Shown: piece by piece, positions 1 to 7,195 of the stretch
How positions within the stretch are numbered: the stretch's first letter is position 1
Layout: every line of letters starts with the position of its first letter
NCBI GenBank assembly: GCA_030830385.1
Contig: JAURNA010000077.1
Location: 1 to 13,731 of the forward strand
DNA from: Crocinitomicaceae bacterium
GTDB taxonomy: Bacteria; Bacteroidota; Bacteroidia; Flavobacteriales_D; Crocinitomicaceae
Length of the DNA stretch: 13,731 bases
Reading direction: 5' to 3'
Position numbers and translations under genes: made by a program
Notes under the pieces: model-generated
The model's database searches: none
Seen by the model: the letters and a program-made list of their open reading frames with translations, nothing else
Told to the model about the DNA's origin: nothing

Positions 1-972
1 AATCTGTCGAATGGCATGCCCATTCAGTCGTTTGTAGCCCTGAACAGCCTTGTGGCGCTTGTTGCGATGCTTTGCAAATGCCGGTGGATCCAGCACGATA
101 ATGTCAAAATCACCTTTGACTTCCTTCATGTAGTGCATGGCGTCTGCAACCACGGATTCATGGCGTTCTTCCATGTGGTTCAAAGCAATGTTCTGTTCAA
201 CAAGTTCAATTGCTTTTTTCGAGCTATCCAATGAAACGACGAACTCTGCTCCGGCTTCAAGTGCACTCAGGCTAAATCCTCCCGAATAACAGAAGGTGTT
301 CAGTACGCGCTTCCCCGGGGAATATTTTCCGAGAAGGGATCGGTTCTCCCGCTGATCGACGAAGAATCCGGTTTTTTGTCCCGTAATCCAGTCAATGTTG
401 AATTGAATGCCATTTTCCAGGGCGATATGGGGTGTGGATTGCTCACCGAATAAATAGCCGTCTTCGCCTTCTGATCGATCGGGCAGGGTATCCGATGATT
501 TGTGGTAAATGGCTTGAATTTCTTCTTTCAGTGCGATTTTCAGGCCTTCTGCAATCATGTCAATCGAATGTAACATCCCAATGCTGTGGCATTGGATAAC
601 GGCTACACCAGCGTAATAATCAACAATCAGGCCGGGTAGTCCATCGCCCTCACCATGTACGATTCGGCAGATATTTGAGTGCTCAGTAATCAGGTGCAAT
701 TGCTGTCGAAGAGAAACCGCTTCCTGAATTCGCTCGATGAAAAAATCCTGATTGAGCGGAACGTCATCAAACGTCAGTATCCGAACCGAAATGGTCGCAT
801 GTTGGAAATGACCTCTGGCCAGAAAATCCCCCTTATCCGAGCAAACGGTGACAACCTCACCGTCCTCAATCTCCTCAACATCGCTTGTGATGGCTCCGGA
901 GAATACCCAGGGATGCCTCCGCATAATGGAGTGCACTTTCTTTTTATGTACGCGAACGATCGGTTGCATCAT
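1..972 (-). CDS. rlmI: RlmI-type 23S rRNA (cytosine-C5) methyltransferase, partial (C-terminus beyond left edge)
   Basis: Translating the minus strand from the ATG at 972 gives 324 codons with no stop; the frame runs off the left edge. Residues about 1-75 look like the N-terminal PUA domain (HPWVFSGAI at 20-28). Then come the family block TGQKTGFFVDQREN (197-210), the SAM-binding motif I (VLNTFCYSGGFSLSALEAGA, 223-242) and the catalytic-domain motif DPPAF (295-299). In the known family this enzyme makes 5-methylcytosine in 23S rRNA (C1962 in E. coli) using S-adenosylmethionine. Members are about 390-400 residues, so roughly the last 70, including the region expected to hold the catalytic cysteine, are missing. 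ATG codons at 972 and 969 are adjacent; either could start it. It is divergent from the gene at 1047 and has its own promoter-like box at 985-992. Family assignment is firm; the exact target base is inferred. Confidence 0.9.
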   Translation of the reverse strand, partial: MMQPIVRVHKKKVHSIMRRHPWVFSGAITSDVEEIEDGEVVTVCSDKGDFLARGHFQHATISVRILTFDDVPLNQDFFIERIQEAVSLRQQLHLITEHSNICRIVHGEGDGLPGLIVDYYAGVAVIQCHSIGMLHSIDMIAEGLKIALKEEIQAIYHKSSDTLPDRSEGEDGYLFGEQSTPHIALENGIQFNIDWITGQKTGFFVDQRENRSLLGKYSPGKRVLNTFCYSGGFSLSALEAGAEFVVSLDSSKKAIELVEQNIALNHMEERHESVVADAMHYMKEVKGDFDIIVLDPPAFAKHRNKRHKAVQGYKRLNGHAIRQI

Positions 973-984
973 CTTAAAACGTGT

Positions 985-1017
985 CAAAAATACTCGGATT
1001 GACCCATACCACAGCAA
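985..1017 (-). promoter_or_regulatory. Bacteroidota-type promoter for the rRNA methyltransferase
   Basis: Read on the minus strand, TATTTTTG at 992-985 matches the -7 consensus TAnnTTTG exactly. A TTG at 1017-1015 lies 22 nt upstream as a possible -33 element. The box ends 12 nt before the ATG at 972, giving a very short leader. No transcript data; the call rests on consensus and position. Confidence 0.5.
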
Positions 1018-1032
1018 TAGTTGATATTTTTG
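999..1032 (+). promoter_or_regulatory. Bacteroidota-type promoter for the 1047-3258 operon
   Basis: TATTTTTG at 1025-1032 matches TAnnTTTG exactly, with TTG at 999-1001 (23 nt spacer, at the long end of the usual range). The box ends 14 nt before the ATG at 1047. This promoter overlaps the divergent one, and the two -7 boxes form an inverted repeat. Confidence 0.5.
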
Positions 1033-1046
1033 CCTAAACAGTTGGT

Positions 1047-1466
1047 ATGAAGTGCACCGTACGATTTTATTTATTGAACGCCGATTTTTCCGAAGAACAG
1101 TTCGAAATTGACGGAAAGGAAACCGATGAAAACCACCGATACGAGTGGGAAGATGAGTTGAAACTTACCACGGAAGTGGACGGAGTCGATGTTCAGGAAA
1201 ATGCCGTTTTCCCGCTTCAGGGATCAACCGGAGATGGAAAGGAGTTTTCATACGATATCGAAGGAATGACACTGTTTCGATTGTTCGGTGAACATCCTGC
1301 AATGGTTGCTTGCTCAGCGAGTCTGCTGGATCGTTATGAAGTGCACGAAGCAGGCGAAACCATCGAGTTAGAGGTGTTTTTGAAGGACTACGAACCAATG
1401 GCGAATCCTATTCCCGGAATTTACATCGCTTCTCAATCTTTTCCCGAAGAGTTGATCGAAGAATGA
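1047..1466 (+). CDS. Small acidic hypothetical protein, first gene of the ABC ATPase operon
   Basis: A 139-residue protein I do not recognise. It is strongly acidic (many Glu and Asp, C-terminal EELIEE), with no signal peptide, no transmembrane segment and no obvious catalytic motif, so probably soluble and cytoplasmic. The alternating pattern (MKCTVRFYLL, ETIELEVFL) suggests mainly beta structure. Its TGA overlaps the ATG of the downstream ABC ATPase (ATGA at 1463-1466), which indicates translational coupling and supports it as a real gene. A partner or accessory role to the ATPase is inference from this coupling only. The start follows a Bacteroidota promoter box by 14 nt. Confidence 0.75.
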   Translation: MKCTVRFYLLNADFSEEQFEIDGKETDENHRYEWEDELKLTTEVDGVDVQENAVFPLQGSTGDGKEFSYDIEGMTLFRLFGEHPAMVACSASLLDRYEVHEAGETIELEVFLKDYEPMANPIPGIYIASQSFPEELIEE

Positions 1467-2407
1467 TTCGTGCTACGCACATCGAATTGTATTATGGCGA
1501 TAAGGGCATTCTTGCAGATGTTTCACTGTCGTTGGATCAAGGTGGAATCTATGGATTGATAGGAGAGAGTGGAAGGGGAAAAACGACCCTTCTGAAGATA
1601 TTATCCGGTCACTTGGATGCTACGAAGGGAGAAGTGTTTTGTGGTGAATCTCGCGTTGTGGGTCCTTCTCAGCTTCTGATTCCCGGGCATCCGAACATTG
1701 AGCTGGTGAATCAGGATTTCGCCCTGGATTTGCACCAAACGGCCGAAGAAAACGTCCGTAATCGCATATTGAACCTTCAGGCAGAAGATCGTGATGAGAT
1801 GGTGTTGGAACTGCTGGAGCTTTTGCGATTGAATCAGGTTCAAAGTCAGCTGGCAAAAACACTGTCAGGAGGTGAACAACAGCGATTATCGCTTGCCAGA
1901 GCTCTGGCTCGGGAACCGGAAGTGCTCATGCTGGATGAACCCTTCGTACACCTCGACCAAGGTCTTCGCCTGGAAGTAATGCATTACCTCAAGCGACTCA
2001 ACGAAATTCGCAATACGACCATTTTGCTTGTATCACACGATGGATTCGAATTGATGGGTTTTGCAGAAAAAATTATCTATCTGTCGGATGAGGGCAAAAT
2101 AGCACATGCCGGAAACCCCGATGAAATGTACTATCGCCCTGTCAGCACCCAGCAAGGACGTCTGTTGGGATTGCTAAACGAAGTTAAAATAGGTGGGGAA
2201 GACGTTACGTTCCGACCCAATGAGTACAGCTTCGAATCGGGCGGAAAAGAGCTGGAGATTGAATTTGAGTCCGAAGTGAAATCGGGAATGTTTTCCTTGT
2301 TTTACTTCCTGACAAAAAACGGTGAACGCATTGCTTTGTGTGCGATGAATGATATTTCGAATCATAGGAAAATGTATATTGAACCATGGAATTCAGGTCT
2401 GGGCTAG
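1463..2407 (+). CDS. ABC transporter ATP-binding protein with C-terminal accessory (TOBE-like) domain
   Basis: A 314-residue nucleotide-binding subunit. Walker A GESGRGKT (34-41), Q-loop Gln84, signature LSGGEQQ (134-140), Walker B VLMLDEP (154-160), D-loop HLD (163-165) and H-loop His192 are all present, so it should bind and hydrolyse ATP. Residues about 225-314 follow the ATPase fold; the junction (PDEMYYRPVS) and the beta-rich tail resemble the TOBE/regulatory domain of importer ATPases such as PotA or FbpC, but this is a weak judgement. The third variable residue of Walker A is Arg rather than the usual Ser or Ala. No conventional permease or binding protein is adjacent; the only membrane protein is the YihY/BrkB gene, whose start overlaps this gene's end by 22 nt. 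Substrate unknown. The gene begins inside the ATGA overlap with the upstream gene. Confidence 0.9.
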   Translation: MIRATHIELYYGDKGILADVSLSLDQGGIYGLIGESGRGKTTLLKILSGHLDATKGEVFCGESRVVGPSQLLIPGHPNIELVNQDFALDLHQTAEENVRNRILNLQAEDRDEMVLELLELLRLNQVQSQLAKTLSGGEQQRLSLARALAREPEVLMLDEPFVHLDQGLRLEVMHYLKRLNEIRNTTILLVSHDGFELMGFAEKIIYLSDEGKIAHAGNPDEMYYRPVSTQQGRLLGLLNEVKIGGEDVTFRPNEYSFESGGKELEIEFESEVKSGMFSLFYFLTKNGERIALCAMNDISNHRKMYIEPWNSGLG

Positions 2408-3258
2408 TCGTACTGAAAGCAGTAATGCAAGAGTTTCTCAGGGAGCGATCTCTGTTCCATGGAGCTGCATTAGGCTACTACGCGTTGCTGGCAATGGTTC
2501 CGACTTTATACCTCTCAATTTCGTTCTTCGGACGCCTTGTGGGCCACGAAGTAATGCTCGAAGTGATCTCCGACTTTTTTCAGGAGCAAATAGGTGTCAA
2601 AAACCCAGCGGAATTACTCTCATTCATGGACCAAATCGATCTATCCAATCAAAATCCGCTGTTCGAAATCCTAGGTTTACTCGCACTTGTGTTTTCAACC
2701 ACAACCATGCTGGGTTCTCTCCGGAGAAGTATGAATGAATTCTACAATCTGGATTCCTGGAAGGTGAGCCGAAAACGGATCATTGTTCGCGGTGTTCTGT
2801 TCCGCATCATGTCCGTAGGGTTCATAACGGGCGGTGTTTTGCTGTTTGTCCTGCTGTACTTTACAGAAACGATCTTCCTTTCAGTCGGATACAATTTATT
2901 CGAGCACGATACCTGGATTGCTGATTTGTGGTCGTTCATCGCCCGTCACGGACTTCCTGTGGTAACAAACTCAATGATGTTCGTTTTCGTGTTTAAATAT
3001 GTCCATGATGGCAAAGTAGCCTGGAAACGAGCGATTGAAGGAGCCATGGTAACGGGTGCACTCATGTACCTTGGACAGTTACTGATTCATTTCTATGTAC
3101 AGAACTACTTCTTCGCAGGGAAAGGTTCAATGCTGGCCGGAACCCTGCTGGTAATCCTTGTGTGGGTATACTATTCATCCCAAATCATATTCCTCGGAGC
3201 TAAGTTCATCGCCGTTCGTTCCCGTTTAAAAGGGACTCCAATCCGTCTGCGCGATTAA
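2386..3258 (+). CDS. YihY/virulence factor BrkB family inner-membrane protein
   Basis: A 290-residue integral membrane protein. About six hydrophobic segments are visible (roughly residues 28-48, 92-112, 137-160, 187-205, 217-238 and 248-272). The N-terminal GAALGYYALLAMVPTLYLS and the C-terminal LVWVYYSSQIIFLGAKF match the conserved ends of the YihY/BrkB family, once misannotated as RNase BN; its molecular function is still uncertain, with transport or envelope roles proposed. It starts inside the last 22 nt of the ABC ATPase gene in another frame, so the two are probably translated in a coupled way and cotranscribed from the promoter near 1025. The overlap raises the possibility that it works with the ATPase, but this family is not known as an ABC permease. 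No terminator follows; the next promoter begins at 3271. Confidence 0.9.
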   Translation: MEFRSGLVVLKAVMQEFLRERSLFHGAALGYYALLAMVPTLYLSISFFGRLVGHEVMLEVISDFFQEQIGVKNPAELLSFMDQIDLSNQNPLFEILGLLALVFSTTTMLGSLRRSMNEFYNLDSWKVSRKRIIVRGVLFRIMSVGFITGGVLLFVLLYFTETIFLSVGYNLFEHDTWIADLWSFIARHGLPVVTNSMMFVFVFKYVHDGKVAWKRAIEGAMVTGALMYLGQLLIHFYVQNYFFAGKGSMLAGTLLVILVWVYYSSQIIFLGAKFIAVRSRLKGTPIRLRD

Positions 3259-3270
3259 AAATTGATCAAG

Positions 3271-3302
3271 TTTGGTTATTTTTTCGGAAATGATTATATT
3301 TC
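3271..3302 (+). promoter_or_regulatory. Promoter of the XRE/S24 regulator
   Basis: TTTG at 3271-3274, a 20-nt spacer, then TATATTTC at 3295-3302 (one mismatch to TAnnTTTG). The box ends 27 nt before the ATG at 3330. The -7 box lies inside the palindrome at 3285-3304. Confidence 0.5.
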
Positions 3303-3304
3303 CG
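3285..3304. promoter_or_regulatory. Palindromic operator candidate over the XRE/S24 promoter
   Basis: Perfect inverted repeat: CGGAAAT at 3285-3291, a 6-nt centre, and ATTTCCG at 3298-3304. It covers the spacer and -7 box of the promoter reading into the HTH/S24 regulator 26 nt downstream. A 20-bp dyad is the right size for a dimeric HTH repressor, so autorepression is the simplest reading; this is inferred, not shown. It is not followed by a T-run, so it does not look like a terminator. Confidence 0.5.
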
Positions 3305-3329
3305 GCATAAATATGATGAAAATATCAAC

Positions 3330-4136
3330 ATGTCGATAGGGGCCAATTTAAAGTTATTGCGCAAGCGAAAGAAGAAAAGCCAGGAAGAAGTTGCCAATGA
3401 TCTGGGGCTTACAAGAAGTTCGTACTCAGGTTATGAAAACGGAGTCGCAGAGCCCAATCTTGAAACCGTTCGATTGCTGAGCGAATACTACAGGGTTTCG
3501 ACTGATGAGTTGATTAAAAAGGATTTTTCATGCTATTCCCGAAAGGAATGGGAAAGACTGGATCAGGGAGTTGAAACGGATATCAATGGCTCCCGTTTAC
3601 GCGTTCTTACTTCCGTAATCAATGAAGAAAATGAAGATGTAATTGAACTGGTTCCTGTGAAAGCAAGTGCAGGTTATACAGCAGGCTATGCAGATCCTGA
3701 TTACATCAAAGTATTGCCTACTTTTCACCTTCCCTTCTTATCCAGAGACCGAAAGTACCGGTCGTTTCCAATCAAAGGGGATTCCATGCCCCCCGTGGTT
3801 GAAGGCTCGTTTGTGGTAGGTGAATTTGTCCTAAATTGGATGAGTATTCGAAGCGGTACACCGTGCATCGTGATTACCAAGGACGACGGAATCGTGTTCA
3901 AAGTGGTGCACAATCTGCTCAAATCAGAACAATCCTTCCAATTGTGCTCAACAAATCCATTTTACGATCCGTACATGGTACATGCCAATGACGTGCTTGA
4001 AATCTGGAAATTCGTCAATTACATTTCTCCGGAATTACCTGATTTGCGCGTGGATGACAGTGATGTTTCGAAGTCGCTGAAGTCGCTCCAGCAAGAAGTT
4101 CACGAGCTAAAGGCCCTGCTCAAAAAGAGCTCATAA
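3330..4136 (+). CDS. XRE-family HTH regulator with S24/LexA-like domain
   Basis: A 268-residue repressor-like protein. Residues 4-62 form a Cro/C1 helix-turn-helix (QEEVANDLGLTRSSYSGYEN). Residues about 105-230 form an S24/LexA-type domain: the KGDSM motif carries Ser152 and Lys191 lies in IVFKVV, the positions of the Ser-Lys dyad that drives LexA/CI self-cleavage. Two Ala-Gly pairs (114-115 and 118-119) lie just before the domain where a cleavage site would be expected. The C-terminus (about 245-266) is a short predicted coiled coil, common in Bacteroidota members. It may be a stress-responsive repressor, but many such proteins are not proven to cleave themselves. It stands alone, with a palindrome on its own promoter. 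Its stop overlaps the convergent recQ stop by 6 nt. A 9-bp tandem repeat at 4071-4088 encodes KSL twice. Confidence 0.9.
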   Translation: MSIGANLKLLRKRKKKSQEEVANDLGLTRSSYSGYENGVAEPNLETVRLLSEYYRVSTDELIKKDFSCYSRKEWERLDQGVETDINGSRLRVLTSVINEENEDVIELVPVKASAGYTAGYADPDYIKVLPTFHLPFLSRDRKYRSFPIKGDSMPPVVEGSFVVGEFVLNWMSIRSGTPCIVITKDDGIVFKVVHNLLKSEQSFQLCSTNPFYDPYMVHANDVLEIWKFVNYISPELPDLRVDDSDVSKSLKSLQQEVHELKALLKKSS

Positions 4137-6008
4137 GCGATAGTATTTCCCATGCTCATAACCAATACGCTCCTCTGTCATCAGAGAACGAACGGCCCTT
4201 TTAATCAATGCTAAATCCAATTGTGTTGAATGGCGGATTTCCTCCAGACTCGCGGGAAGCATGGTCGGGATGAGTTCCAGCAATTCAGCATGAGTATAGG
4301 GCTGTGTTGATCTCGATTTGCAAACATCGCAGGTACCACAGGGAGACCCCTCGCCGGAGAAATAATTGCTGATCATCTCCTGCCGGCAATGATCCAGTTG
4401 TACATAATCGGAAATCGTGTTGAACTTCTCCTGCTCGATTTTCTTTCTTTCCGAATAACTCTGTGGCGAGAGAACCAGTCGATCCAGAGGAAGCCTCCCG
4501 TGCAGTAAGGTAATTCGCGGTGAATTTGACTGATACGTCACATCAATCACCCCAAATTGTTCGAGGTATTCAAGTCGTTTTCTCAGTTCACCGGAGTCGA
4601 TTCTCAACTTTTCTGCAATCTTACCTTCATGAATGGTAATAAACCGATCAAAAATTCCGGGATAGCTGCGCGTCAGTAGCGTAATCAGGGCATCCACCGA
4701 GTCGTGCGCAAGCTGAAACTTGTACAAAGCTGAACTTCCAATGCTGAATTTAAGACGGGTGGGTAGAAAATTGCTCTCTTCAAAGGTTAATGTGCCGTTC
4801 ATTTGAAGAATGCGAAGAGCGTGATAGACATCCTGAATGGTGAAATCGAACAGCGATGAAAAACGCCTGAAATCAAATGCGTATGTTTCATCCGTTCCAG
4901 CCTCAAATGAAATGCTGAGATGGTTACAAATGGCTTCGTAAACTGCCTTAATTCGATCCTCCGGAGGAAACTTGGACGAAAGTTGATCATTCATGATCAA
5001 TAGGTCTCTGGGTTCCCAGAATGCCACTGCTGACGCCGCGCTCCCATCACGTCCTGCGCGACCTGATTCCTGATAGTAAGCCTCCAGGTTATTGGGGATT
5101 TCGTAGTGAAGAACATACCGCACATCGGGTTTGTCAATTCCCATCCCAAACGCATTTGTAGCAACCATAATCCGAATGCGATTCGAAAGCCACTCGTTTA
5201 GCATGAATTCACGATCTGACGCATTCAAACCACCGTGATAAAATCCAGCAGGTAATCGCAGCAAGCGCAAACGACGAACGACTTCTTTCACTGATCTCCG
5301 GGTTTGGCAATAAATGATCCCCGAATGATCGGGCCTTGCCTTGCAATACTCAACGATGGAATTCATTTTATTCTCGGAAGCCCGAACCTCGTAATGGAGA
5401 TTGCTGCGATCCATGGTTCCAATAAATTCTTTTGGAGAATTCAACCCAAGCGATTGAACAATGTCTTCCTGAACACGTTTTGTTGCAGAAGCCGTTAATG
5501 CGATAACGGGAGCACTCGGATGATGCTCACGCAATTGCTTGATTTCACGGTATGCCGGTCGAAAATCATGTCCCCATTCAGAAATACAATGCGCTTCGTC
5601 CACCGCAATCAGACTCACGTTCATTTGCTTGAAGCGCTCAATGAACAATTGGCTCTTTGCTCGTTCCGGGCTCACATACAGGAACGTTACATTCCCAAAT
5701 CGTGCGTTATCTAGCGCAATGTCGATTTCTCGGTGACTCGCATTCCCTCCGAGGTGAAGAGCTTTGATTCCGCGTTTCTGAAGTTGATCAACCTGGTCTT
5801 GCATCAATGCAATCAGCGGAGAAATCACAACGGTTATTCCGTCCAAAGCCAGCCCCGGAACCTGAAAGCAGATGGATTTCCCTCCACCGGTTGATAGAAC
5901 CGCGAGGGTATCATGGCCATAGATCACACTGTCCACAATTTCCTCTTGCATAGGACGAAAGGAGCTGTATCCCCAATAACGCGAAAGTATTTCCAGGCTT
6001 TTGGTCAC
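4131..6008 (-). CDS. recQ: RecQ-family ATP-dependent DNA helicase
   Basis: A superfamily 2 3'-5' DNA helicase involved in repair and replication-fork processing. Residue numbers here count from the upstream TTG at 6056. Motif I STGGGKS (55-61), motif II DEAH (153-156) continuing into the RecQ aromatic-rich loop (CISEWGHDFRPAYREI), motif III TASAT (188-192) and motif VI QESGRAGRDG (329-338) are intact. Four cysteines (557, 573, 576, 579) form the RQC-type zinc site, followed by a winged-helix-like C-terminus. No HRDC domain is visible. The cysteine cluster sits over 200 residues beyond motif VI, farther than in E. coli RecQ. Start is uncertain, with no ATG available: I prefer GTG at 6008 because VTKSLEILSRYWGYSSFRP then matches where RecQ proteins normally begin; TTG at 6056 adds 16 residues. 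Divergent from ilvE. Confidence 0.93.
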   Translation of the reverse strand: MTKSLEILSRYWGYSSFRPMQEEIVDSVIYGHDTLAVLSTGGGKSICFQVPGLALDGITVVISPLIALMQDQVDQLQKRGIKALHLGGNASHREIDIALDNARFGNVTFLYVSPERAKSQLFIERFKQMNVSLIAVDEAHCISEWGHDFRPAYREIKQLREHHPSAPVIALTASATKRVQEDIVQSLGLNSPKEFIGTMDRSNLHYEVRASENKMNSIVEYCKARPDHSGIIYCQTRRSVKEVVRRLRLLRLPAGFYHGGLNASDREFMLNEWLSNRIRIMVATNAFGMGIDKPDVRYVLHYEIPNNLEAYYQESGRAGRDGSAASAVAFWEPRDLLIMNDQLSSKFPPEDRIKAVYEAICNHLSISFEAGTDETYAFDFRRFSSLFDFTIQDVYHALRILQMNGTLTFEESNFLPTRLKFSIGSSALYKFQLAHDSVDALITLLTRSYPGIFDRFITIHEGKIAEKLRIDSGELRKRLEYLEQFGVIDVTYQSNSPRITLLHGRLPLDRLVLSPQSYSERKKIEQEKFNTISDYVQLDHCRQEMISNYFSGEGSPCGTCDVCKSRSTQPYTHAELLELIPTMLPASLEEIRHSTQLDLALIKRAVRSLMTEERIGYEHGKYYRL

Positions 6009-6071
6009 TTGTAAATGTTCCGATTTTTCGAAATAAAGGAAATGAATTTCTTCCAACTCTGGACTTCTTTC

Positions 6072-6102
6072 TTTGATAAATGCACGATTGTAACTACCTT
6101 TG
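6072..6102 (+). promoter_or_regulatory. Consensus Bacteroidota promoter of ilvE
   Basis: TTTG at 6072-6075, a 19-nt spacer and TACCTTTG at 6095-6102: an exact match to TTTG-N19-TAnnTTTG. The box ends 16 nt before the ATG at 6119, implying a leader of about 10 nt, too short for an attenuator or riboswitch. It lies just upstream of the recQ start on the other strand. Confidence 0.7.
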
Positions 6103-6118
6103 ATGCAATAAAACGGTT

Positions 6119-7189
6119 ATGTTGGAAGACACTCTCTCAATCAAAGTAAAGCGCGTACAGGAATCTAAAATCAATCAGGTTGACTGGGATAATCTCTCCT
6201 TTGGAAAGGTGTTCTCAGATCACATGTTGGTAATGGATTACGCTGATGGAGAATGGAAGTTACCCGAAATCGTTCCGTTTGAAGACTTAAGCCTTCACCC
6301 GGCTACATCGGCGATTCATTATGGACAATCCATCTTTGAAGGAATGAAGGCCAACAAAGATGCAGATGGCAATGTGCTCATATTCCGTCCGGATTTGAAC
6401 GCACGCCGTTTCGCTGAATCGTGCGAACGCATGTGCATGCCTGTTATTCCTGAAGATTTCTTTACGGAATTGATCAAAAAAGTCGTGGATCTGGATCGCA
6501 GCTGGATTCCGGACCAGAAAGGATGTGCGCTCTACATTCGTCCTTTTTTGTTTGCCACCGATCATTTTATTGGAATCAAGCCGTCAGACAACTACAAATT
6601 CATCATCTTCACCTGCCCCGTGGGAGCCTATTATTCTCAGCCGGTTTATGTGAAAATTGAGGAATTTTACACGCGAGCGGCAGAAGGCGGAGTTGGACGT
6701 GCAAAAACAGCGGGTAACTATGCAGCCTCGTTGTATCCTGCCAAATTGGCTCAGGAAAAAGGCTTTCATCAATTGGTTTGGACGGACGCGAAAGAACACA
6801 AGCACATCGAGGAATCCGGTACGATGAACATCCTTTTTGAACTGGATGGAAAGTTGATTACCCCTTCTGAGGATTCGGATACGATCCTGAGAAGCGTTAC
6901 GAAACGATCTGCCGTTGAAATCGCCAAGCACTGGGGAGTTGAAGTGGAGGAACGACGCATAACAGTGGAGGAAATTGTGAATGCACTGCGCGAGGGCCGC
7001 CTGACGGACGCATTCGGGGCAGGAACGGCAGCAACGATTGCACAAATTGCAAAAATTGGTTTCCGCGATGAACTGTTCGAACTTCCTCCGATTGAATCCA
7101 GAACGATTTCCACGCGAATCAAGAATTACCTCACCGATCTGAAATCCGGGAAGATCGAGGATGAAATGGGTTGGTTGCTCAAATTCTAG
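6119..7189 (+). CDS. ilvE: Branched-chain amino acid aminotransferase
   Basis: A 356-residue class IV (fold type IV) PLP enzyme that interconverts leucine, isoleucine and valine with their 2-oxo acids using glutamate/2-oxoglutarate (EC 2.6.1.42), in the cytoplasm. The PLP lysine is Lys196 in GRAKTAGNYAASL. HYGQSIFEGMKA (67-78), LYIRPFLF (138-145) and EESGTMNI (231-238) are family landmarks and place it in the longer (about 350-residue) BCAT group rather than the short E. coli-like IlvE group. The length is normal and it is intact. It is monocistronic with its own strong promoter, not embedded in an ilv/leu biosynthetic operon, and ends 6 bp from the convergent MFS gene. D-amino acid transaminase, another class IV enzyme, is unlikely given the length and motifs. 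Confidence 0.95.
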   Translation: MLEDTLSIKVKRVQESKINQVDWDNLSFGKVFSDHMLVMDYADGEWKLPEIVPFEDLSLHPATSAIHYGQSIFEGMKANKDADGNVLIFRPDLNARRFAESCERMCMPVIPEDFFTELIKKVVDLDRSWIPDQKGCALYIRPFLFATDHFIGIKPSDNYKFIIFTCPVGAYYSQPVYVKIEEFYTRAAEGGVGRAKTAGNYAASLYPAKLAQEKGFHQLVWTDAKEHKHIEESGTMNILFELDGKLITPSEDSDTILRSVTKRSAVEIAKHWGVEVEERRITVEEIVNALREGRLTDAFGAGTAATIAQIAKIGFRDELFELPPIESRTISTRIKNYLTDLKSGKIEDEMGWLLKF

Positions 7190-7195
7190 TAAGGA

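Noticed and set aside
982..987. TTGACA on the minus strand just before the rRNA methyltransferase, resembling an E. coli -35 box
   Set aside because: It lies only about 10 nt from the ATG with no room for a -10 element; the TTG is better read as the end of the TAnnTTTG -7 box.
2349..2738. A 129-codon plus-strand frame overlapping the ABC ATPase end and the YihY start
   Set aside because: It is out of frame with two well-supported genes and its product shows no family-like features; it is a shadow frame.
3262..3269. TTGATCAA palindrome after the YihY gene as a terminator or operator
   Set aside because: An 8-bp AT-rich palindrome is expected by chance and has no associated stem or T-run.
6584..7045. 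A 153-codon minus-strand frame inside ilvE
   Set aside because: It is fully antisense to an intact, well-conserved aminotransferase gene and the product has no recognisable features.
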